Assembly (NCBI RefSeq): GCF_000424985.1
Contig: NZ_AUKX01000041.1
Span: 1-46,037 of the forward strand
Direction: 5' to 3'
Length of the DNA stretch: 46,037 nucleotides
From: Arenibacter latericius DSM 15913
GTDB lineage: Bacteria; Bacteroidota; Bacteroidia; Flavobacteriales; Flavobacteriaceae
The translations under genes were made by a program, and so were the position numbers. Under the pieces are notes generated by a model. It saw only the letters and a program-made list of their open reading frames with translations, made no database searches and was not told the origin of the DNA. This document shows, in pieces, positions 16,360-25,869 of this stretch. Numbering within the stretch: position 1 is the stretch's first letter; each line of letters begins with the position of its first letter.

Positions 16360-18684
16360 ATGACTAAGAAAGCAAAAGACATATCACCCAATCCCGAACC
16401 GCCAGAAAAATTAACAGGACTTAGAACTAGTAACCCTAAAAAGGTAGCTGCAGGAATCCCTGCAGTAATCTCTACTGCCAAACACGTTTTTGGGGAAATG
16501 GGAATGAGTAGAGGCTTAAAAGCTTTAGCCAACCTCAACCAAAAATCGGGATTCGATTGCCCAGGTTGTGCTTGGCCAGATCCAGATGATGAAAGAAGTT
16601 CTTTTGCAGAATATTGTGAGAATGGCGCTAAAGCCATTGCGGAGGAAGCAACCTCTAAAAAACTAGATGCTCATTTTTTTAAGAATAATAGCGTCTCTTA
16701 CCTTGCCTCTCTTTCCGATTATACGATTGGAAAAAAAGGTCGACTAGCCCAACCCATGTTCCTACCCAAAGGTGCTAATCATTACAAAGAAGTCAGTTGG
16801 GAGGAGGCATTTAAAAAAATTGCAGCACACCTGAATAAATTGGAACACCCAGATGAGGCCATCTTCTATACCTCCGGAAGAACCAGTAATGAAGCGGCAT
16901 TTCTTTTTCAGCTGTTTGTACGAGAATACGGCACCAACAATATGCCAGATTGCAGCAATATGTGCCATGAGAGTAGCGGGGTGGCACTCACCGACTCTTT
17001 AGGGATTGGTAAAGGCTCCGTAAAATTGGAAGATTTTTACGAAACAGACCTTATTTTAATATTAGGACAGAACCCTGGCACCAATCACCCTAGGATGTTA
17101 AGCGCCCTACAAAAAGCAAAAGAGAATGGGGCAACCATTATTTCTATTAACCCCCTATTAGAAACAGGTTTACTAAATTTTAGCAATCCTCAACAAGTAA
17201 AGGGGGCTTTAGGCATTAGCACCTCTTTAACCGACCTATATTTACAGGTTAAAATAAATGGGGACATGGCCTTATTGCAAGCATTAACTAAACTATTATT
17301 AGACAGGGAAGATAAGGCTCCTGGCACTGTTTTAGATCATGCATTTATCCAAGAAAAAACTAAAGGAATTGATAGCTACCTCAACCACATTAGGTCCTTG
17401 GATATCGAAAATTTAATAGAGCAGTGTGGGATATCGCTTAAGGAAATGGAAAAGGTTGTGGATATCCTAGCGACCAAACGAAAAGTGATTGCATGTTGGG
17501 CCATGGGCCTTACTCAGCATAAAAACTCCGTAAATACTATTAAGGAGATTGTAAATATACTGCTTCTAAAAGGAAGTATTGGCAAACCTGGAGCAGGTAC
17601 CTGCCCAGTTCGCGGACATAGTAATGTACAAGGAGATAGGACTATGGGGATTTACGAAAAACCACCAGAATCTCTTTTAGATAATTTAGAAAAGGAATTT
17701 GATTTTAATCTGCCACGAAAAAACGGATACGATACCGTAGAGAGTATTAAAGCAATGCACCAAGGCAAGGCAAAGGTATTCTTTGCTATGGGCGGCAACT
17801 TCCTATCCGCTACTCCAGATACACAGTACACCGCACAAGCCCTTCAAAATTGCGATCTTACCGTACACGTATCCACAAAATTAAACCGTAGCCACCTCAT
17901 CCATGGGAAAGAAGCTATTATTCTACCTTGTTTGGGAAGAACCGATAAGGACCTTCAAAATGGAGAATTGCAATTTGTTAGTGTAGAAAACTCTATGGGA
18001 ATTGTTCATAGCTCTAAAGGAAGTTTAACACCTGTTTCTACTCAACTACTAAGTGAACCAGCTATTGTTTGCGGCTTGGCGAAAGCTACCCTTCCAAATA
18101 GTAAAGTAAACTGGGACATATACTTGCAACATTACGATCATATTAGAGATAGCATTGAAGCCTGCATTCCTGGTTTTGATAATTATAATCTAAAAGTAAG
18201 ACAACCCTCTGGGTTCTACCTCCCCAATTGCAATAGAGATAATACGTATAACACCCACACTGGTAAGGCCAATTTCAGTATTTCCCATAGCGAGTACATC
18301 CCTCTTAAGGAAAAAGAACTTCTAATGATGACCATCAGAAGTCATGATCAATTTAATACCACCATATATGGATTAAACGATCGCTATCGCGGCATATATA
18401 ACGAAAGAAGGGTTATCTTGATGAACCCTAAAGATATTGAAAAGCAAAAACTAAAAAACCAGCAATTGGTAGACCTATACAACTATCATAATGGTAAGGA
18501 AAGGGTTGCTAGGAAATTTATTGTTCTAGAATATAATATCCCTGAGAAATGTTGTGCAACATATTTTCCGGAGGCAAATGTATTAGTACCTGTAGGCAGT
18601 ACAGCTGATTATAGCAACACGCCAACTTCAAAATCAGTAGTTATAGAATTAAAAGAACATAAACCTAAGGAAAGTAATTACTAA
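16360..18684 (+). CDS. FdhF/YdeP-family molybdopterin oxidoreductase
   Basis: A 774-residue molybdopterin-guanine-dinucleotide enzyme of the YdeP branch of the formate dehydrogenase superfamily. The N-terminal region has the branch signature CPGCAWPDP (C67, C70) with a further C86, instead of a complete four-cysteine iron-sulfur motif. C202-H203 in MCHESSG aligns with the cysteine or selenocysteine Mo ligand of formate dehydrogenases. The MGLTQHKN and RGHSNVQGDR segments and a C-terminal molydop_binding domain (about 650-765) are present. No export signal, so it is cytoplasmic. Formate oxidation is not demonstrated for this branch; E. coli YdeP is linked to acid resistance. FdhD encoded upstream supplies the cofactor sulfur. 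Confidence 0.9.
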   Translation: MTKKAKDISPNPEPPEKLTGLRTSNPKKVAAGIPAVISTAKHVFGEMGMSRGLKALANLNQKSGFDCPGCAWPDPDDERSSFAEYCENGAKAIAEEATSKKLDAHFFKNNSVSYLASLSDYTIGKKGRLAQPMFLPKGANHYKEVSWEEAFKKIAAHLNKLEHPDEAIFYTSGRTSNEAAFLFQLFVREYGTNNMPDCSNMCHESSGVALTDSLGIGKGSVKLEDFYETDLILILGQNPGTNHPRMLSALQKAKENGATIISINPLLETGLLNFSNPQQVKGALGISTSLTDLYLQVKINGDMALLQALTKLLLDREDKAPGTVLDHAFIQEKTKGIDSYLNHIRSLDIENLIEQCGISLKEMEKVVDILATKRKVIACWAMGLTQHKNSVNTIKEIVNILLLKGSIGKPGAGTCPVRGHSNVQGDRTMGIYEKPPESLLDNLEKEFDFNLPRKNGYDTVESIKAMHQGKAKVFFAMGGNFLSATPDTQYTAQALQNCDLTVHVSTKLNRSHLIHGKEAIILPCLGRTDKDLQNGELQFVSVENSMGIVHSSKGSLTPVSTQLLSEPAIVCGLAKATLPNSKVNWDIYLQHYDHIRDSIEACIPGFDNYNLKVRQPSGFYLPNCNRDNTYNTHTGKANFSISHSEYIPLKEKELLMMTIRSHDQFNTTIYGLNDRYRGIYNERRVILMNPKDIEKQKLKNQQLVDLYNYHNGKERVARKFIVLEYNIPEKCCATYFPEANVLVPVGSTADYSNTPTSKSVVIELKEHKPKESNY

Positions 18685-18803
18685 TTTCATTTATTGAATT
18701 CCCTAAAGTCGAGTTCATGAAACGTTGTTGGAAGAAAACCTCCTTTGAATTATTGACCCTAAAGAAAAGGTAATCTAATATGTAAGGAGTAAACTGCCTC
18801 GTA

Positions 18804-18838
18804 GCAGGCCCGCCTAAAAGATTCGGGCAGGCCCGCCT
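18804..18838. repeat. GC-rich direct and inverted repeat in an intergenic region
   Basis: GCAGGCCCGCCT occurs at 18804-18815 and again at 18827-18838. The first copy's GCCCG also pairs with CGGGC at 18824-18828 to form a hairpin. Farther out, GGTAATC (18769-18775) and GATTACC (18856-18862) are inverted around the patch. The composition is far above the local GC level, so this looks like a small REP-like or mobile intergenic element. It fills the 277-base gap after the molybdo-enzyme, which has no other feature. Confidence 0.55.
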
Positions 18839-18961
18839 CTGAGCATTCAAATCTCGATTACCGAATAAACTAAAAACAATAAGCGAAAGTAAACTATCTT
18901 TATACGGCCCACTTTACCACATTTCATTAAACTTAAAACAACAACTAATTAATCTAACCAC

Positions 18962-19738
18962 ATGTACAAAGCGCTATACCTTCCATTATTTTTACTCCTA
19001 TTCTCAGTAAGTAATTTGATACAAGCCCAGCAAAGGGAGTACTATCAACTTAAAACCTACCTTTTAGATAGCAAGGAACAAGAAAATAGAACTGATAAAT
19101 ACCTCAGCGAGGCCTTATTGCCTGCCTTAAAAAAATTTAAAATAAAGAACGTGGGCGTTTTTAAACCTAAAACCATTGATTCTTTAAACCCTAGGAGCAT
19201 TAAGGTTTTGATTCCTATGAAAACTTTAAAGGTGTTAGAGACTTTAGAATCCAAGTTACATAAGGATAAAGCATATATGGCAGCTGCTAAAGATTTTTTA
19301 AACGCCCCCTATAACAATCCACCCTATAACAGGGCAGAATCAATAATTTTAAAAGCTTTTATAGATATGCCCAAGATGAATGCTTCCCCTTTAACAGGGC
19401 CTCGCAAAGAACGTGTATACGAGTTAAGAAGCTATGAGTCTGCCACCGAGGCCAAGTACACCAATAAAGTAGCCATGTTTAACCAAGGTGGAGAAATAGC
19501 ACTCTTTGACGATTTAGGGTTTAATGCTGTTTTTTACGGAGAGGTAATATCCGGGGCCACAATGCCAAACCTTATGTATATGACCACATTTGAAAATAAA
19601 GCTAGTAGAGATGCACATTGGGAGTCATTTGCTAATTCACCTGTATGGAACAAGTTAAAAACGGATGAAAACTACCAAAATAACGTTTCTAAAAATATTA
19701 CCCGTTTTTACTATCCAACGGAGTACTCTGATTACTAG
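18962..19738 (+). CDS. Secreted NIPSNAP-family protein
   Basis: A 258-residue protein with a signal peptide (about 1-22, ending NLIQAQ). It has two ferredoxin-like NIPSNAP halves: the first begins REYYQLKTYLL, and the second begins RVYELRSYES and includes the family hallmark ALFDDLGFNAVFYGEV and AHWESFANSPVWNKL. Proteins of this type occur widely in marine Bacteroidota; the biochemical role is unknown. It stands alone, downstream of a GC-rich repeat and converging on the small unknown gene at 19796. No promoter of consensus form is visible. The start is set by the signal peptide at 18962. Confidence 0.88.
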   Translation: MYKALYLPLFLLLFSVSNLIQAQQREYYQLKTYLLDSKEQENRTDKYLSEALLPALKKFKIKNVGVFKPKTIDSLNPRSIKVLIPMKTLKVLETLESKLHKDKAYMAAAKDFLNAPYNNPPYNRAESIILKAFIDMPKMNASPLTGPRKERVYELRSYESATEAKYTNKVAMFNQGGEIALFDDLGFNAVFYGEVISGATMPNLMYMTTFENKASRDAHWESFANSPVWNKLKTDENYQNNVSKNITRFYYPTEYSDY

Positions 19739-19795
19739 TATTACATTTTATAGGGTAGCCACATTATCTTTATTCCTAAACAATCCCTTTTATCA

Positions 19796-20098
19796 CTATT
19801 GCTCTAAAAAATACGTCACTAATTCCTGCTGTTCCTCTTCCAAACTTATGCTAGGGAAACTTCTACCCGCCATTCTATACCAATATCCAGCATTAAACTT
19901 ATCCCCTTCTTTTCTATGTAGATAAGCGTGAATCCAGCTGCCATTGGTGTCGTGCAAATCTTGTGCAATATTATGGGATGCCTCCCAATCCCCCTTAACA
20001 TCAAACCACATCGCTCGCAAGGCTTCAGACCAAGTAAGTGGCGGGGTTTGATGTGTAAGTGTTTCTTTAAATTCTATATAACTTTTTGGAATAGACAT
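19796..20098 (-). CDS. Small conserved hypothetical protein (100 residues)
   Basis: A 100-residue soluble protein rich in Trp, Tyr and His. The pattern SEALRAMWFDVKGDWEASH, then DTNGSWIHAYLHRKEGD, then AGYWYRMAGR looks conserved, and I recall similar short proteins in many bacteria without a known function. The helical, TPR-like spacing of aromatic residues suggests a compact helical bundle. It stands alone, converging on the NIPSNAP gene with 57 bases between, where no terminator is visible. It has no signal peptide. The start MSIPKSYIEF at 20098 is the only good one. Confidence 0.75.
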   Translation of the reverse strand: MSIPKSYIEFKETLTHQTPPLTWSEALRAMWFDVKGDWEASHNIAQDLHDTNGSWIHAYLHRKEGDKFNAGYWYRMAGRSFPSISLEEEQQELVTYFLEQ

Positions 20099-20260
20099 TA
20101 TTAAAATATTTTAAATAAACAATCTATACTTCTACATTAGATAAAGGCATAAAGGATTCATTTCTGATTAATATAACAGGTCTAGGGTCTAGCACTTTAA
20201 GCTTTCATTATTAGTCATTTTTTATACGTTAAATAATAAAACCTTTTCCTAATCTGCTAT

Positions 20261-20374
20261 TTATCTGATGGGTAAAAGAATAGCCTTATAAATAGCCTTA
20301 TAATCAATGAACGAATCTCCGTCCTCTGTTAAAAAGAAAGATAAGATGTGTAATCCTTTAGCACCAAAACAACT
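20261..20374 (-). other. Possible relic of a coding sequence after ligA
   Basis: In the 306-base gap 20099-20404 the leftward strand has a 37-residue open stretch with protein-like composition, ending DGDSFIDYKAIYKAILLPIR and a TAA. It has no start codon and is preceded by an in-frame TAG. A 12-base tandem duplication (20279-20302) encodes its YKAI repeat. It may be a remnant of a lost gene, or chance. No RNA gene is seen in the gap. Confidence 0.25.
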
Positions 20375-20404
20375 CTAGCTGTGTAAAAGACTTAAATCGA
20401 TCTA

Positions 20405-22402
<1,998 letters not shown>

Positions 22403-22459
22403 TTATAATTGTTCCTTTATTATCCATTTTGGTAATGGTTGTGGCTGATAATTTTTCAT

Positions 22460-22699
22460 TTATGTCAGAAGTCCCTCTATAGAATCATCTACCAGCAACA
22501 TATCGTAATTATCCTGTTTTAAAAATCCTTTACTCACCATGTTACTCAAAAACGCTAACAGTTCATCGTAAATCCCATTGATATTTAAAATACCTGTAGG
22601 TTTTTGATGAAGCCCCAACTGGTAAGCCATTTGTATTATTTCTGGGTCGTTACCCTCTTTACTACCGCAAAATACTACTTTACTTATCTTGTTTTTTAT
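22460..22699 (-). pseudogene. Internally deleted LOG-family (TIGR00730) gene
   Basis: The leftward strand from 22699 to the TAA at 22460 encodes 79 residues that join two ends of a LOG-family protein (cytokinin-riboside-monophosphate phosphoribohydrolase type). The N-terminal end is VVFCGSKEGNDPEIIQMAYQLG. The C-terminal end starts LHQKPTGILNINGIYDELL and continues with GFLKQDNYDMLLVDD. The middle of about 110 residues, with the nucleotide-binding GGG and PGGxGTxxE motifs, is missing. The codon at the expected start is ATA (22697-22699), preceded in frame by TAA, so the start codon also seems lost. The joint lies at a short repeat-like QLG/LG position, suggesting a recombination deletion. It fills most of the 382-base gap between prmC and ligA. 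Confidence 0.85.
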
Positions 22700-22784
22700 T
22701 TAACTAGAGACCGATGTAATCTCGTTTTCTAGCTTTTTAGCAGTTAAATCCCCCTTATAGCTAAATCTATAATCAGTTAATTAT

Positions 22785-23636
22785 TTAAGCCCATACCCCT
22801 TTCAACATTCTGTGGTTACCATACATATCTTCCCTAAGGTCTAATTCCAAAAAACCTTCCTCTTGCATCAGCTTTTTAGTCGCTTCCCCTAAGTATTGAT
22901 TAATCTCAAAAAACAACATTCCACCAGGTTTTAGATGGTGATGGGCAAACCTAACAATACTTTTATAAAACAACAATGGATCTTCATCAGGAACAAAGAG
23001 TGCTCCATCAGGCTCATAATCCAACACATTTTTTTTCATAGCTTTTTTCTCCAGCTCCCTAACATAGGGAGGGTTAGAGACAATAACATCATATTGGCCC
23101 TCAAACTGTTCTAAGGAGAGGGCATCAAATTCTAAAAAACTTACCTCCACCTCATTTTTAATGGCATTTTGTTTAGCCACCTCTAATGCCTTTTTAGAAA
23201 TATCCAACCCCTGCACCTTAGCTTGGGAAAGGTACTTAGATAAGGATATTGCAATACAGCCACTACCCGTCCCCACGTCCAATATGGAGATTTCTTTTTC
23301 AACATGGCGCAGCTCATCTAAAATCCAATAGACCAATTCCTCTGTTTCTGGTCTAGGTATTAATACATTTTGATTGACTATAAAATCCAAATCGCAAAAC
23401 TGAGTGCTTCCTAACACATACTGTATAGGCCGTTGTAATCGTAATTCGCTTAAGGCACTAAACAATTGTCCCTCCTCTTCTTTTGTAATCGTTAAATTGG
23501 GTTCCAAAACCAGTACAAATCGCTCCAACCCCAAATAATGTTCTATCGTTAGGTAAAAAAAACTATCCACCTCTTCTTTAGGATAAAGGGAATCTAGCTC
23601 TTTATGGTAAATCTTTTTAATTTCTTTTAAATGCAT
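22785..23636 (-). CDS. prmC: Peptide chain release factor glutamine methyltransferase PrmC (HemK)
   Basis: Methylates the glutamine of the GGQ motif in release factors RF1 and RF2 with S-adenosylmethionine. The 283 residues include the N-terminal helical release-factor-binding domain and a Rossmann methyltransferase domain with the SAM loop DVGTGSG (120-126) and the catalytic NPPY at 188-191. PRPETEELV at 95-103 is the family signature. It lies 42 bases downstream of the acetyltransferase gene and is probably co-transcribed with it. Just past its stop, the leftward strand carries another short protein-like stretch (to 22703) that I cannot identify. Confidence 0.96.
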   Translation of the reverse strand: MHLKEIKKIYHKELDSLYPKEEVDSFFYLTIEHYLGLERFVLVLEPNLTITKEEEGQLFSALSELRLQRPIQYVLGSTQFCDLDFIVNQNVLIPRPETEELVYWILDELRHVEKEISILDVGTGSGCIAISLSKYLSQAKVQGLDISKKALEVAKQNAIKNEVEVSFLEFDALSLEQFEGQYDVIVSNPPYVRELEKKAMKKNVLDYEPDGALFVPDEDPLLFYKSIVRFAHHHLKPGGMLFFEINQYLGEATKKLMQEEGFLELDLREDMYGNHRMLKGVWA

Positions 23637-23678
23637 TGTAATTCATTAATTGCCTCTAATTGGCCATTGGTAAAAAAT

Positions 23679-24194
23679 TTATTCTAAAAATGAATGATGT
23701 AATGGTTTTATCATCCAAACAGAACAGGAATAATGTCCGGTATCGCCCATAGGCCCTTCCAAATATTTGAAACCCGATTTAAGATATAGCTTTTGGGCCG
23801 CTTTCATATAAGGCATGGTTTCTAAATAAATATACTCGTACTCAAATTCCAAGGCACGATTGTAACAGATTTTTATCATTTCAGCTCCTAATCCACGTCC
23901 CCTAGCTTCTTCAAGAAAATACATCTTTTGCAATTCACAAACATTGCCCTTATCGTACTCCAATTGGGCAATACCAGCACACCCCACAATGCATCCTTGT
24001 TCCTCCACCACAAAATAAGCAGCTTTAGGCTTTTGGTAATTCTGAAACATCTGATCTAAGGAAATATCCGCATAAGCCGTACCCACTTTAGGAACGCCTA
24101 ACTCAATTAACACCTTTCGGATTAACTTGGCTACCTTCTCATTATCCGCAGATTGTATTTCCCTAATAACTACCCCTATCCTTTGCTTTTCCAA
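23679..24194 (-). CDS. GNAT-family N-acetyltransferase
   Basis: A 171-residue acetyltransferase of the GNAT fold. The acetyl-CoA site is visible in MYFLEEARGRGLGAEMI (the R/Q-x-x-G-x-G/A element, near residue 100), followed by YLETMPYMKAAQKLYLKSGF, the typical last helix and strand. The substrate is unknown. The upstream boundary is unusual: an in-frame TAG lies 6 bases upstream and the only reasonable initiation codon is TTG at 24194, placing it 30 bases from the divergent ribD start. It appears to form a unit with prmC. Similar proteins in this group begin around the IREIQ segment, in agreement with a short N-terminus. Confidence 0.85.
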   Translation of the reverse strand: MEKQRIGVVIREIQSADNEKVAKLIRKVLIELGVPKVGTAYADISLDQMFQNYQKPKAAYFVVEEQGCIVGCAGIAQLEYDKGNVCELQKMYFLEEARGRGLGAEMIKICYNRALEFEYEYIYLETMPYMKAAQKLYLKSGFKYLEGPMGDTGHYSCSVWMIKPLHHSFLE

Positions 24195-24212
24195 AATCTA
24201 CCAATATTGTGC

Positions 24213-24220
24213 TATTTTTG
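24213..24220 (+). promoter_or_regulatory. -7 promoter element of ribD; transcript predicted leaderless
   Basis: TATTTTTG matches TAnnTTTG exactly and ends 4 bases before the GTG at 24225. The expected transcription start falls on or beside that GTG. No TTG -33 element occurs at normal spacing. The whole divergent ribD/acetyltransferase control region is only 30 bases. Confidence 0.5.
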
Positions 24221-24224
24221 CGGA

Positions 24225-25274
24225 GTGAAGATACATGAAAAATATATTTCGAGATGCATACAACTGGCCAAAAATGGACTAGGGACTACCTTTCCCAACC
24301 CCATGGTAGGCAGTGTTATTGTTTGTGACGGAAAAATAATTGGAGAGGGATACACTAGTCCCTACGGAGGCTCACATGCCGAAGTAAACGCTATTAATTC
24401 CGTAAAGGACCATTCACTTTTAAAAGAAGCTACACTTTATGTAACCTTAGAACCATGTTCCCACTATGGGAAAACACCTCCCTGCGCCGACCTAGTTATA
24501 CATCATAAAATTCCACGGGTTGTAATAGGTGTGTTAGACCCACATGAAAAAGTAGCTGGTAAAGGTGTTGAGAAATTAAGATCTGCTGGCTGTGAGGTAA
24601 CCGTTGGAATATTGGAGGAAGAATGTAGAGAACACCACAAGCGATTTTTAACTTATCACACCAAATCTCGTCCTTATATTATCTTAAAATGGGCCCAAAC
24701 CAGTGATGGTTATATTGCTCCAACAGACTCGAAAAGAGCCAATAACCCCGAACCGTTTTGGATCAGCAATTCCCACTCACAGCAATTGGTACACCAATGG
24801 CGGAGTGAAGAGCACGCCATCATGGTAGGTACAAATACTGTACTAGCAGATAACCCCAGCTTAAGTGTAAGGCGATGGAAAGGAAGTAACCCTGTAAGAA
24901 TAATATTAGACCGGAAATTAAGAACACCCACTCATTTCCATGTGTTAGATAGTAGTGTAAAAACCATTGTTATTACTAACAAAGCACCTTCAACCCCTAT
25001 TAAAGGTGTTTTTTATGAAGAAATTGATTTTAAGGAAAAATTAGCTGAACAAGTCTGTAACATACTCCATAAACATCAAATATTGAGTGTTATTGTAGAG
25101 GGTGGCACTCAGACATTACAAAGTTTTATTGATGCTGAGTTATGGGATGAAGCCCGTGTTTTTACAGGACAATCCCAGTTTGGAACCGGATTAAGGCCTC
25201 CAATGATACAGGGACGCACTATAAAAAGCATACCAATATTGACCGACACATTAACACTGATAAAACATGATTAA
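24225..25274 (+). CDS. ribD: Bifunctional riboflavin biosynthesis protein RibD
   Basis: Carries out the deaminase and reductase steps that follow GTP cyclohydrolase II in riboflavin synthesis. The 349 residues comprise a zinc deaminase domain (H51-A-E53 and the PCSHYGKTPPC cluster, C78 and C87) and a dihydrofolate-reductase-like domain (about 145-340) with KWAQTSDGYIAP and VEGGTQTLQSF. I choose GTG at 24225, giving MKIHEKYISRC, since homologues begin there. An upstream in-frame ATG at 24153 would run inside the divergent acetyltransferase and add 24 residues unlike the family. Overlaps the HAD gene by 8 bases, so the ribD-HAD-EamA-yigZ run is an operon. Confidence 0.95.
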   Translation: MKIHEKYISRCIQLAKNGLGTTFPNPMVGSVIVCDGKIIGEGYTSPYGGSHAEVNAINSVKDHSLLKEATLYVTLEPCSHYGKTPPCADLVIHHKIPRVVIGVLDPHEKVAGKGVEKLRSAGCEVTVGILEEECREHHKRFLTYHTKSRPYIILKWAQTSDGYIAPTDSKRANNPEPFWISNSHSQQLVHQWRSEEHAIMVGTNTVLADNPSLSVRRWKGSNPVRIILDRKLRTPTHFHVLDSSVKTIVITNKAPSTPIKGVFYEEIDFKEKLAEQVCNILHKHQILSVIVEGGTQTLQSFIDAELWDEARVFTGQSQFGTGLRPPMIQGRTIKSIPILTDTLTLIKHD

Positions 25275-25869
25275 GAATATTATTTTCGATTTTGGCGATA
25301 TATTTATCAACCTAGACAAACAGGTAGTTTTTAAAGCATTTCAAAATCAAGGGATTTTAGAGCTTCCAAAACGATTCTATACGCTAAACGAAGAATTTGA
25401 GGTGGGAAAAATAACTCCTAAGGAGTTTACCTCTCAACTTCAGCTTGATTTTAAGAATCTTTCCACCACAGAAATTACGGACATCTGGAATTCCATGTTA
25501 TTAGACCTTCCTGATTATAGATTGAAGTTTATTGAAGAATTAGCAAGTCAAGGGAAATATAGATTATTTCTTTTAAGCAATACCAATGCATTACACATTC
25601 CTCACGTAGCTAAAACCATGGGAATAGATCGTTATAATCGGTTTAAAAACAGCTTTGAGCAGTTTTACCTTTCGCATGAAATAAAGCTCAGAAAACCAAA
25701 TGCGGAGATTTACCAATTTGTATTAGAGCAAAACGATTTAAAACCCGAGGAAACCTTATTTATTGATGACACCCAGGAGAATACAGATTCCGCAGCAAAA
25801 TTGGGAATAAAGACGTGGCACTTACAAGTTGGCAAGGAAGACATTATTGACCTAAACACCAAGTTATAA
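25267..25869 (+). CDS. HAD-family hydrolase (YihX-like)
   Basis: A 200-residue phosphatase of the haloacid dehalogenase superfamily. Motif I is IIFDFGDIFINLD with nucleophile D8, motif II is LLSNTN near residue 104, motif III lysine lies in the KLRKPNAEIY segment and motif IV is FIDDTQENTDSA. The usual asparagine or glycine after DFG is replaced by aspartate. Overlapping ribD by 8 bases and the transporter by 1 base, it is a candidate for the missing phosphatase that removes phosphate from the RibD product (5-amino-6-ribitylamino-uracil phosphate) in riboflavin synthesis; this is an inference from position. Other sugar-phosphate substrates are equally possible. Confidence 0.85.
   Translation: MIKNIIFDFGDIFINLDKQVVFKAFQNQGILELPKRFYTLNEEFEVGKITPKEFTSQLQLDFKNLSTTEITDIWNSMLLDLPDYRLKFIEELASQGKYRLFLLSNTNALHIPHVAKTMGIDRYNRFKNSFEQFYLSHEIKLRKPNAEIYQFVLEQNDLKPEETLFIDDTQENTDSAAKLGIKTWHLQVGKEDIIDLNTKL

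Noticed and set aside
16167-16637. Leftward open frame of 156 residues opposite the small protein and oxidoreductase
   Set aside because: It is antisense to two well-supported genes, with Pro/Leu-rich shadow composition and no motif.
18665-18850. Leftward open frame of 61 residues after the molybdo-enzyme gene
   Set aside because: It is created by the GC-rich repeat, overlaps the end of the oxidoreductase and has no protein-like motif.
24153-24224. Upstream ATG for ribD
   Set aside because: It lies inside the divergent acetyltransferase gene and upstream of the -7 element, and adds 24 residues absent from RibD homologues.
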